DNA of 64,000 nt, from NCBI GenBank assembly GCA_027563935.2, contig JANVAS020000239.1:1550001-1614000 (forward strand). The letters run 5' to 3'. Numbering within the stretch: position 1 is the stretch's first letter; every line of letters begins with the position of its first letter. This DNA is from Costus lasius. Lineage: Eukaryota; Streptophyta; Magnoliopsida; Zingiberales; Costaceae. Positions 24,062 through 35,582 of this stretch are shown here, piece by piece. The position numbers and the translations under genes were made by a program. The notes below the pieces were generated by a model. That model did no database searches, was not told the origin of the DNA, and saw only the letters and a list, made by a program, of their open reading frames with translations.

Positions 24062-27000
24062 CTAATGGTTGAGAAATCTCAAACCCATATTATTACAGTG
24101 CTTCTCGTGCTTCTGCTGCGCCAGAGGCTTAGTAAGCGGGTCAGCTAGATTGTCATCTGTATGAACCTTGCAGATCTTGATCTCTCCACGATCTATGATC
24201 TCACGGATCAAATGAAACCTTCTCTGTATGTGCTTGGACTTCTGGTGTGACCGTGGTTCCTTTGCTTGTGCTATTGCTCCAGTGTTATCACAGAAGATAA
24301 CCAATGGATCAGCACTCGAAGGAACAACACCAAGTTCCTGAACGAACTTACGAATCCACACTGCCTCCTTGGATGCTTCCGAGGCTGCAACATACTCGGC
24401 TTCTGTTGTGGAATCAGCAACAATTGATTGTTTGAAACTTTTCCACACCACTGCTCCTCCATTCAAGCTAAAAACATAGCCTGATTGCGATCGGAAATCA
24501 TCCTGGTCAGATTGGAATGAAGCGTCAGTATATCCTTCAATATTGAGTTCTTCCTGACCTCCATAAATCAAGAACATATCTTTGGTCCTCCGAAGATATT
24601 TCAAAATGTTCTTGACTGCAATCCAGTGTGCCTTCCCTGGATTACTTTGGAATCGACTGGTCACGCTTAACCCGTAAGCGACGTCTGGGCGAGTACACAA
24701 CATCGCATACATAATGGATCCAATAGCCGAGGCATAAGGCGTATTGTCCATTTCATCTTTCTCAGACTGTGTTTGAGGACACTGGCTCTTAGAAAGATTC
24801 AGACCATGTCTGACTGGAAGATATCCTCTTTTAGAATTTTCTAAATGGAATCCCTCCAGGACTTTATCGATGTAAGTACTCTGGCACAGCCCGAGAAGCC
24901 TATTAGATCTATCTCTATAGATCTACACACCTAATACATAGGCTGCTTCTCCCAAATCTTTCATCTGGAAACATTTTCTTAACCATGCTTTGACCGCTTG
25001 CAGTTCAGGAATATCGTTTCCAATGATCAAGATATCATCGACGTAGAGGACTAGGAAAGTAATCACGCTCCCACTAAACCTCTTATATACACATGGGTCA
25101 TCTTCATTTTTGATGAAACCAAATTCACAAACTGATTCATCAAAACGAATATTCCAGCTTCTAGATGCTTGTTTTAGTCCATAAATAGACTTCTTTAATT
25201 TGCATATTTTATGATGATCTGATGGATTGATGAAACCTTCAAGTTGTGTCATATACACATCCTCTTCCAGTTTTCCATTAAGGAAAGCGGTCTTCACATC
25301 CATTTGCCAGATCTCATAATCATAATATGCAGCTATCGCGAGAATAATCCGAATTGACTTAAACATGGCTACAGGAGAGAATGTTTCATCATAATCTATC
25401 CCGTAGATTTGTTTGAAACCTTTCGCAACTAGCCTGCCCTTATAGGTAACTACGTTACCATCCATGTCAATCTTCTTTTTGAAGATCCACTTACAGCCTA
25501 TAGGGATTACTCCCGGAGGCGGATCAACCAAATCCCAGACTTGGTTATCTGACATGGAGTCCATTTCGGCTCGCATAGCTTCAAGCCATCTTGCTGATTC
25601 CGGTCCACTAACCGCATCCGCATAAGTGAGGGGTTCATCATTTATGATGTAGACTCCGTCATAGCGCTCAGGCTGTCGACGAATCCTTCCCGATCTACGC
25701 GGTTCCCGTGATATCTGAGCCTCAGGTTGAACATCAACCTGTTCTATTTGCTCAGGATCATCCAATTGAGCTTGACTACTTTGTCCTTCTTCTAGATTCT
25801 CATCCAGCTTTATTTCTCTCCCACTGGCCTCTTGCAGAAGAAATTCCTTCTCAAGAAAAATAGCCGTACGAGCAACAAATACTTTGTTCTCTTTAGGATC
25901 GAAGAAATAATAACCCTTAGTTTCTTTAGGGTAACCGACAAAGATACATTTATCAGATCTGCTTTCCAGTTTCCCAGAGGCGAGCTTTTTAACATAAGCC
26001 TCGCAACCCCAGACTTTGATAAATGTCAAGCTTGGCTATTTCCCATACCATAACTCATATGGAGTCTTTGAAACGGCCTTGGATGGCACTCGGTTTAGTA
26101 CCTTTGCAGCTATTTCCAGTGCAAATCCCCAAAAGGAGTAAGGTAGAGTAGCCTGACTCATCATCGAACGAACCATATCCAATAAGGTTCTATTTCTCCT
26201 CTCGGACACACCATTCCATTGCGGTGTTCCTGGCGGAGTGAGCTGTGAGATAATCCCACACTCCTTCAGATAGTCAGTAAACTCTCGACTCAAGTATTCT
26301 CCACCTCGATCGGATCGAAGTGCCTTGATATTCCGGCCTAGCTGATTCTGTACTTCATTTTTGAACTCTTTGAACTTGTCAAAAGATTCACTCTTATGTC
26401 TCATTAGATAGACATAACCATATCTACTGAAATCATCAGTAAAAGTAATGAAGTATGAATAGCCACCTCTGGCATGTTTACTAAATGGCCCACACACATC
26501 ACTGTGAATAAGGTCAAGTAAACCTGAAGCCCTTTGACCTTTATTAGAAAAAAGAGTCTTCGTCATTTTGCCCATTAAACAAGCTTTGCATGTATCAAGC
26601 TTCTCATAGGAGAATGATCCCAGCAGTCCATGGTCATGCAACCGCTTAATGCGCTTCTTGTTAATATGGCCTAAACGACTATGCCATAGCAAGGTGCTGT
26701 CATCAGCATACTTGGCATTCTTATTATCAATTTGTTGTACAGAACATTCCATGTCCAACATGTATAACCCATTGTTAATCGACCCAGTAGCATAAACAAT
26801 ATTATCAAATGAAATACAACACTTTAAAGTTTTGCATTCAAAAGAAAATGCTTTCCTGACAAGAGCAGGAATAGAGATAATATTCTTAGTTATGCTCGGT
26901 ACAAAATAACAATTGTCAAGTTCTAATACAAAACCAGATGGTAAAGAGATGTTATATTGTCCTACAGCAACAGCAGCAACCCGTGCCCCGTTTCTAACTC

Positions 27001-27946
27001 GTAGGTCCACCTCATGCTGTCCCACCTGTCTTCTTCTCTTGAGTTCCTGTACATTTGAACAAATGTGAACTCCACATGCAGTGTCCAACACCCATGAAAT
27101 AGAAGAAGCTACCATGACTTCAGTCACGTAAATACCTGAGCCAGAAGTGAAAGGCTTGCTTCCCTTCTTCTCTCCTTGGAGCGCGTTACAGTACTTCTTC
27201 CAGTGACCGAGCTGGCCACAATGGAAACATCTGTTGTCCTTTGACCGCTTTATCTTTTGTTTCAGAGCCTTGTTGTAGCTCTTGATATGGGCTTTGCCCT
27301 TCTTAAGAGTCTGCTCTGCGGTACAGAGCATGTTCAGTAACTCTGCCGGAGTACAATCGATCTTGTTCATATTAAAATTAATAATGAACGGATCAAAAGA
27401 GGCCGGGAGAGACTGCAGGATAATGTCTACAACAAGTTCCTGATTGATGGTGTGTCCCAGTTTCTCTAGAGCCTCCTTGTACCCAATCATCTTGAGTACG
27501 TGAGCTCCCACTGGACTCCCTTCAGTCAGTTTGCTCTGAAAGAAAAGTTTCGTCAAGTTATAGCGTTCAGTCCTTGCCTGTGCAGCATACAGCATCTTGA
27601 GATTTGCTATAATATCAATAGCAGATAAATCCTCATGCTGACGCTGGAGCTCTGGCGTCATTGACGCAAGCATAAGGCAAGCGACATCAGTACTATCACT
27701 GACGTGCTTCTCATAAGCATCCCGAACCGCCCTTGCGGCGTTCGCTGCGGGTTGAGCCGGTATTGCCGTCTCAAGGACATACAGTTTCCTCTCAGCCTTA
27801 AGAACAATCTTAAGCTGTCTGTACCAGTCTGAGAAGTTTGGCCCGGCAAACTTCTCCTTTTCCAGTATGGATCGCAGATTGAGCCCTGTGGTGTTCGTTG
27901 CTGCAGGAATCAACAACATTGCAAGAACAACAAGGTCAGTATCCAT
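24062..27946 (-). pseudogene. gag-pol of copia-E with two in-frame stops and a variant Gag
   Basis: One minus-strand frame from about 27946 to the TAG at 24062-24064 (final residues GLRFLNH). It encodes Gag, CCHC knuckle, protease LDTACGVHIC, integrase (HSRLGH, RSDRGGEY, GVSERRNR), RT (LYVDDILIIG) and RNase H (GYTDASF). Stops are TAG at 26036-26038 (CAG in relatives, between integrase and RT) and TAG at 24923-24925 (AAG in relatives, after AYVLGV). The usual gag ATG is ACA here (27887-27889), but an in-frame ATG lies 19 codons upstream. Gag lacks about 20 basic residues found in C and H between TEETL and KGKAP. The copy is older than C and H and not functional. Confidence 0.9.
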
Positions 27947-29759
27947 GTTAGAATCAATCCAGGACTTAAGAATGATTCTTTTCTCACTATTTTATCTGGC
28001 TGAAAAATCCAATAAAACAGTCCGAAAGAGTAAAACCCCTTTTAGTGAGATGGGATCCAGATTTCATACTTGGTCTCTGCGTCCCGCTCAGGCGAGATAA
28101 GATGCACAGAGAGTTCAAGCACTAATCACTGGTAGGCTATCCATGCCAATCGCCAACCCGTGCAATTCCCCTTCATCTGGGCAATCCAGCAGACTGTGCC
28201 AACTGAGTTGGTACAACACAGTCTCTGATTCCACAGATGGCTGCCTCCATATAGCTAACATATGCTCAATATGTAGCCTACATGGTCAAGCTGACCCGAC
28301 CTACTCCCTGGACCACCATGTGCTATGCTGAGCAACGAGAAGCGATAAATCCCTTCTCTGTAACACGCAGGTGTAATCACACACCGTCTGAAGATAGATG
28401 GGCGTGCCCACTGAGTGGGTACAACACGGCCCCAACGATAGTCAGAACAGTGAGGTTTCGCGTTAGAAGGCTTTCGTGCTTGATATTTGACGTTGGATTT
28501 TAACGGTCCATTTAATCTTCTTACTATCATGCAATATCTATGGTGATAGCAAAAGAATAAATCATGCATGTGCTAATGTTACTTAAACAGTAAATTGAAA
28601 GCACAATTATCTTGTGTGGTAAATGCCCATTGAGCCTAAGTAAAAACCCTAGTTTTACACAAGTCTTCACTTGAGCTCTTTATGGGTCTCTTTCACTTCA
28701 TCTGGCCTAGCCCGGGCCCAAGCGCCCTCTGCAGTCCAAATGCATGCGCCCACCAGACTGGTTGCGCCTGTTCTAGAGTCGAACTCTAGACCTCCCACCT
28801 GGTGAAGCCACTTGCTGCAAGCGCCTCTGCCATGTGTGCTCAGTGCTCATGTCTAATCAAATTACATTTTAATCTATCTAGACATGGTTTGACACGCAGG
28901 TCAATTATACATTTTTCATAAATTGAAATGTGATTTGTAGATCACAACAAAATTTATAAAATTAATTCCAGGCACACAGGCCCCAGCACAGCACACAAAT
29001 AAAAGGGCAGCCCACATAAGATTAAATAGACACTTATTCACCATGTTAAAAAGCATACATGTGATCCAAACAGAAAATAAAATTTTTGAAAAACCCCATG
29101 GCATCAATTTTATTTCCTTGTATGCCCTACTAACTTACAACGGTCCATTAATAGGGATCCACTCATCAGACCAAGTCAGACCCACTGCCCTTGCATGCAC
29201 CCAGTCATAACTGACTTGTGTTGACCTAGTGGTCAACTATGCATGCCTTAAGGGCTGATCGTCCCACATGATTTCTGGCAGGCGGGTGTGACCCCGGGCC
29301 TTAATCATGATCGTTCACTAGGCGCCTCAATCAGACATCGCTACACGCCCTTCTGCAGTCGGCCTATAGCCACCTGTATGCGTGCGCATAGGTGCTATCT
29401 GGCCGACCCATCTAGGCTGTCAGATGGTCTGATCAGGCTGTTGGGTCCAGACTAGACTGACGACTTCAACCCTAGTAACCCGTCTAAGTATTTCAAGTAG
29501 GCGCTTTAGAGAGATCTAGGTGAGGGGCGCGCAGGACAATAAGTTTTTGATAAAAACTTCTCCCTATGCGCAAACATGCATCATACATGCGCAAGCTTGG
29601 AAGAAAACAAGATACATGTAGTTCTAAACCATGAACTATATTTTCGCATGATGCCCAAAAGATGCGCATGTAGTAGATCTACCATAAGCTTATAACAAAC
29701 ATGGATCACAAAATTTGCAATCATATGGATCAAGCCAAAACACATGCTCTGATACCAAT
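27890..29759 (-). other. Untranslated leader and PBS of copia-E
   Basis: PBS at 29746-29757 (minus strand TGGTATCAGAGC). Leader hairpins at 28403-28428 and 28192-28223. A tRNA-like module with A-box-like TGGCAGAGGCG (28822-28832) and B-box-like AGTTCGACTCT (28775-28785) is present. The acceptor-like TAG seen before gag in other copies is TTG here, and this copy has an in-frame upstream ATG instead. The gag-proximal 57 bases overlap the extended open frame. Confidence 0.78.
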
Positions 29760-31176
29760 TGAAGTGGCGAAACCTAGGTCATAGGCGCATATAAAATTTT
29801 CATAGGCAGCGGAAATTTTAGGTTTCATGATCGTATGGCTTAATCATATGATCAACATTAAAACTTGCTTAAAACAAGTGAAGATGTTACCATGGCCATG
29901 AGTGGCGGCTTGGAAGAAGATAGAGGGCGAGTGGCTCTCCTCCAAAGAAGTCGCACACAAGGTGATGGAACTTGCTTCCTTGCGCGTCCCTTGTGCTAGC
30001 AAAAACGCCAAGGTATCTTGATCGTGTATGAGGAGATGTGTTCACCCCTTTGGCTGGCGAAAACTTCTTCCCTTTCGTGGAGGCAAGACACGCACGAGAG
30101 GAAGGGGGCGAGAGAGAGAGCGTCTCAACGTTCGAAACCGTGGGGGGTTTCCAAAAGGAATCATGCCTTCCAAATATAGTAAGTGTTTTACTCTTACTTT
30201 AACTCCCACATAACCATCGAAACTCATCTCTCAATCGAACCATACGTTCACCATGTGAACTGGTTCAATTCACTTTGGTTCAAAGACCAAATCGAACCAA
30301 GCCTTGGTCTAGATCTAATTGAACCAAATGGCTCAAGATCTAACCACACATCTCTTGATGCTCTTGATCTCATCGATCAAGCATCAATTCTCCCGATCGA
30401 AGCTTACCGATCTCAAGCCCTAATCAAACAAACATGATCAGACCAGATCTCACTTCCAATCAGAGTTTAAACTCCTTTAAACTGAACCAAAACCATTCAG
30501 TCCACACGATCTGACATAAGTAAGCCATATCATCAAATTGTGCGACCCTAAGGGTTTCCTTTAATGTCGGTAACGATAACTTACGTTATCACGATCAGAG
30601 AGGGGTATCTTGCAACACATCACTGTCTCCCGATATGAAGGAAAGAGTCTTCCAAGACTACACCCAAACCATAGCACAAGTGTGAATCCAATTCACTTGA
30701 CATAAATGTTTCCTTTGCCACTGGATGTTCTCATTGGACAAGCGTGTCAAGCCTGTAATTCCAATATGATGAAAATGATTAGATCAGATGAACATAGTCA
30801 TCTGGGTATGGCCATACACTTTCTCAATCATCTCATCTAGGGGGCCCCATTAGAACATCACACTCCAACAAGGAGAGGCAATCCTATATCTATCACTAGT
30901 GTCCTAACATGACTCATGCTCATTATCCAAGATAATCTATAACCATTATATTTCAAATGATATTGAATTACCTCAAGACAATGCCAATCATCATTTAGAA
31001 ACATAAGCGATCTCAAGTCAGAGGAAATATGTCACTTGCTTGCATATAAGGATTATTCACATTGTGACAAACAATTGAATAACCTAAGTAGGGTCTGTCC
31101 AGTACATCCAATGAACCTATGTGTCTACATCTTATTCCATGCTCGAAGCACCCTATAAGATTATAACACATATTAG
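29760..31176 (-). repeat. 5' LTR of copia-E, proximal part (rest at 57716-57950)
   Basis: Starts on the plus strand TGAAGTGGCG next to the PBS and runs to ATTAG, where gypsy-B is inserted; it resumes at 57716 and ends CCCCAACA at 57950. Total LTR length without the insertion is about 1.65 kb. Open frames within are LTR shadows. Confidence 0.92.
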
Positions 31177-33764
31177 TGTTACATCCCGTTATCTTAACCC
31201 CAAACAATATGGCACAATTCATGAAGAATACAGGATGTTTCATATAAGATCGATTCATATGCTAGGTAAAACCGAGTTCAAGAAAACACGATCTGAAAAT
31301 TTCCATAAATCCATACATACAAATTCACAAAACACAAATCTCATAAATCACATAAAGGTACCTGCCACCACGCAATCCTTGCACTAGACATATGCAAGGC
31401 AACAGTTATATCAAATCCGATGGCATAAATACAATTCGATTCGAAATTCAAAGCAAAACCACAAAGTTGATTTTATAAACTCATACCAAACACCGAAACC
31501 AGGCTGAAGCCCGCGGTGACACAAAAATCAAACTCATAAGACTGCCATAACCGGCAACACAATTCACATAGTTCACATGGTTCACATAGTTCATATAATT
31601 CATGTCAAGGCCACAACCGGCCCCAAGAATTAAGCACAAAAGTTCTTAAAACAGCAAACAGCATAATTATCCACGCCAATGCACTCAAGAAATGCGCCCC
31701 TGCTCTATGCCTGAAAATAGTGAGGGGTGAGCTACACAGCCCAGTGAGTGGATAGTCTAAATCGACCATCCAGATCATACATTCAAAAATATAGGCAGAT
31801 TATTTTAAAAATCTTTAACAGGAACATTATGTCAACATATAACAAAATAAAGAAACAGAAGTCATATAGACAGTCAGATGTACACACTAGCATATAACAA
31901 ACTCAGGTTCTAGAGTTTTACTCTAAACCAATTAAACACATATATTCTAAACCAACTAAACACACCATACTTAATTAACCTAGTTGTCCAGCATAATCAG
32001 TAGTGACCAATATGGTCTAACCCGGCTTGGCCAAAGCACTGGGAGCTGCAAAATCTCGTGCAACACATAAACATGGATAGTGAGTAGAATCAAGAGGTGG
32101 CCCCCGCCAGGTCACGACGTGGCACTTTGCTCTATCACCCCATAACACATCGATGGATTGTGTGTAGATTCAAGAGGTGGCCCCCGTCAGGTCATGACGT
32201 GGCACTTTGCTCTACGACACCCCATATCACAAAATGAGAGTGATGACATCAAGAGGTGGCCCCTGTCTGATCAAGACATGGCACTTTGCGTCTTATATCA
32301 CCCCATAACATAAAAGAGTAATGACATCAAGAGGTGGCCCCTGTCCGACCAAGACATGGCACTTTGCGTCAAAACCCGTTCTCCCAAAAGGTTCCTACTG
32401 GACAACAGACATATCTTATTTCATATTTCACAAAGGTGGACTCCTAAGTGTCAACTAGACTCTAGGATAGTCATCACAAAAATCATATCGGGCAGGCTGA
32501 ACATCAACCCCCATCATAATAGGCAGGCTGAACATCAACCCCCTCACATATCAAATATAGGGCTGAAATCTAACCCTTCACACATCACATAAGGACTATC
32601 CTATGAGTACACGGTTACACTTAGCCATAGTCCTAACCAACACATAACACATAATATTCAAAATTCACATAATCCATCACATAACACATATTGTTCAAGA
32701 TTCACATAACCCATAAATCACATAATAAACACATAATATTTCATATTCGAATATCACATAATATAGTGTAGTCCTTAGATTTCATGCTGATTTGTTTAGT
32801 CAAATCTGACTAAGTTATCACCCAAGTTTCTCAAACAAATAAATAACATTGCATTTAACTAGCATTCATAAAAATTACATAAAACTAAAACATATATCCA
32901 TATAATTTTACAAATTACCCCATGTAACTACAAACATCAAAATTCGGTTTTCACAAACAATTCGGTTTCCATTTATATTATCACAAATTCGGTTTTCATA
33001 CATATTATCTATTTAATTTACTCCTTGATTAACATGAACTTCATACTACAAAATCACTGATTTAATATTACCAAAATCATATAAAAATTCAATGATTTAA
33101 TGCCACCAAAATTCCCTATAAAATACCTTAAATTTCATGCTACAAGTTTCGGTTTTCATGAGATACCTACCTATACAAAATTCCGGTTAAACAATCATCA
33201 AGATTATGTTTTGTTTTGGTTTTCATAACTAACATCAAAGTTTCGGTTTTAAACATGGAAATTTAGGTTTTCATAACAAGGTGAAATCTTGAGTTTTCGG
33301 TTTTAGCATGCAAAGATTCCAACAAATAATGGTATCATCTAACAAGATTAAGTGGACAAAACTCAATTAAGACACCCCACTCACCTTGAACCGTGAACAC
33401 CAAGGTGAAAAACCTCTACAAAATCGCCTAAAGTCTTTAAGTCGCCCAAGGAATCTCCAAGAACTTGCCAAGGAAATTTCTTCACTTCAAAGAAAATCGC
33501 CAAGGGAAGAAGATGAAGAAAATCACCTCAAAATTCCAAGAACACCAAAGTCGCCTCCTTCTTCCTAGCCGTCGCCCAAAGTTTTCTCAAGACTCCAAAA
33601 ATCGCCAATAATCTCACCCTAACCGAAATTACTAACTAAAAATTTCGGTTTTAAATTTTTAACCCATTAACCCATTAATTCAAATAGGTTTTAACCCCTT
33701 TAACTAGCTAATTCAAATTTTAAATCTAATTTAAGTGTAACCCAATAACCCTTAGTTTAAGTGA
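31177..33764 (-). repeat. 3' LTR of gypsy-B, truncated at its U3 end
   Basis: Near-identical to 54745-57330 of the 5' LTR. Homology stops at GTTTAAGTGA (33764), after which a minisatellite and copia-C leader begin. The missing part corresponds to about 57333-57710, which includes the CCAAT-rich segment. AT-rich and without credible genes; the open frames near 32356-32592 and 33386-33568 recur in the other LTR. Confidence 0.93.
32089..32370 (-). repeat. Four about 79-bp subrepeats in gypsy-B LTR
   Basis: Units beginning ATCAAGAGGTGGCCCC near 32089, 32169, 32248 and 32326, each including a GACGTGGCACTTTGC or GACATGGCACTTTGC core; the same array is at about 55656-55940 in the other LTR. Gypsy-D has a related but reduced block (22905-22940). 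Confidence 0.88.
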
Positions 33765-33907
33765 TGTTGCGCTTGTATCATATGTTCATGATGTTGCGCT
33801 TATATGTTCATGATGTTGCGCTTATATGTTCATGATGTTGCGCTTGTATCATATGTTCATGATGTTGCGCTTATATGTTCATGATGTTGCGCTTGTATCA
33901 TATGTTC
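33763..33907. repeat. Minisatellite of 27- and 22-bp units at a deletion junction
   Basis: Six units start GATGTTGCGCTT. Lengths run 27, 22, 22, 27, 22, about 25; the long form has an extra GTATC. The array lies exactly where the gypsy-B 3' LTR is broken and the copia-C 5' end is missing. It is probably filler DNA amplified during repair; words such as ATGTTGCG occur in copia leaders, a possible source. Confidence 0.9.
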
Positions 33908-33970
33908 CTGAAGTATGCGCTCCCCCTTGAAGGGGACCTCCTAAAGTATGCGCTCCCCCTTGAAGGGGAC

Positions 33971-35582
33971 CCCCTTAGATCTAAGGGTTATCAAGCATGT
34001 TGTTTGTTTGTAACATTGCGCATGTTATAAAAGTTTTCTAAAACTTACCTCTTGCGCGCTTCATTAGATCTAAGGTGCCACTACATTAAACCCTTAGATG
34101 GGTTGATGAGGTTGAAGTCACCACTAGGTTGGATCCAAGTCTGATCAGACCATCTGACAGCTCAGATGGGTTGACCCAATAGCACCTATGCGCAAGCACA
34201 AGGTGGCTATAGGTTGACTGCATCTAGGGCGTGTAGCGAGGTCTGGTTGAGACAACTACTGAACACACTTGAGTTAGGCCCGGGGTCACACCCGCTTGCC
34301 AAAACTCATGGGGTGGTTCAGCCCTTGGGGCATGCATGGTTGACCATTAGGTCAACTCGGGTCAGTTAGGACTCGGTGCATGCAAGGGCAAAGGATCTAG
34401 CTAGATGGATGAGTGGATCCCCATCAATGGACCATTGTAAGGTTGTAGGGCTCATAAGGAAATTAAATTGATGCCATGGGTTTTTCCAAAATTTAATTTC
34501 TTGAATGGATCACATGTTGATTGAATCATATGCTTGTTTATTTAGTCTTATGTGGGTTGCCCTATTGTGTGCTGTGCTGGGGCCTGCGAGCCTGGATAAG
34601 TTGTAAATTAATTTGTGATCTGCGAATCACATTGTACTTAATTTATAATATGTAGTTGACCTGCGAGTCAACCTTGTCTAGATAGATCAAATGTACTTTG
34701 ATTAGACAAGTGCACACATCCAAGAGGGGCATTCATCTGGTGGTGCACCTGAGGTGCTCTTGGCGCTAGGGCACTGGGTTGGACCAGATGAGATGCCAAG
34801 GAGCTCAAGTGAAGACTTAAGTAAAATTAAGGTCTTACTAGGGTTCATGGGCTTTTACCACATAAGATCATGCTTTCTACTTATTGCAAATAATTAGAGT
34901 TGCATGTTTATGTTTATCTTCTGCTATAGCCATAGGATATGCCTGATAGTAAGAAGATAAAAGACCGCTAAAATCCAACGCTAACATATCAAGCTCGTAA
35001 GCCTTCTGACGCGAAACCTCACCTTTCTGACTATCGTTGGAGCCGTGTTGAACCCACTCAGTGGGCACGTCCATCTATCTTCAGACGGTGCCGGATTTCA
35101 CCTGCGTGTTACAGAGTTGGGATTTATCCCCTCTCGTTGCTCAGCATAGCACGTGGTGGTCCAGGGAGTAGGTCGGGTCAGCTTGACCATGTTGGCTACA
35201 TATGTGGCGCATATGGTAGCACATGGAGGCAGCCATCTCTGGGATCAGAGACTGTGTTGTACCAACTCAGTTGGCACAGTCTGCTGGATTGCCAAGATGA
35301 AGGGGAATCGCACGGGTTGGCGATTGGCTGGCACAGCCTACCAGAAATTAGTACTTGTCATCTCTGTGCATCTTATCTCGCCTGAGCGGGACGCGGAGAC
35401 CAAGTATGAAATCTGGATCCCATCTCACTAAAAGAGTGTTACTCTTTCGGACTGTTTACTGGATTTTTCAGTCAGACAAAATAGTGAGAAAAGAATCTTT
35501 CTTAAGTCCTGGATTGATTCTGAAACATTGATACTAACCTTGCTGTTCTTGCTTGTTGTAGATTCCTGCAGCAACGAACACC
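33971..35582 (+). other. Untranslated leader of copia-C
   Basis: Leader with hairpins at 35044-35069 and 35250-35281 and an acceptor-like TTGTTGTAG shortly before the ATG. The tRNA-like module is absent (expected near 34705-34750), as in copia-1. A frame of about 130 codons from about 34985 to 35385 is open, but no ATG stands at its beginning. Confidence 0.8.

Noticed and set aside
30028..30437. Possible host exons with arginine-rich or leucine-rich frames near 30028-30437
   Set aside because: The same sequence is at 10635-11030 in the other copia-E LTR, so it is LTR DNA.
33763..33907. CRISPR-like array
   Set aside because: Units are contiguous without unique spacers and vary between 22 and 27 bp; it is a minisatellite in a plant genome.
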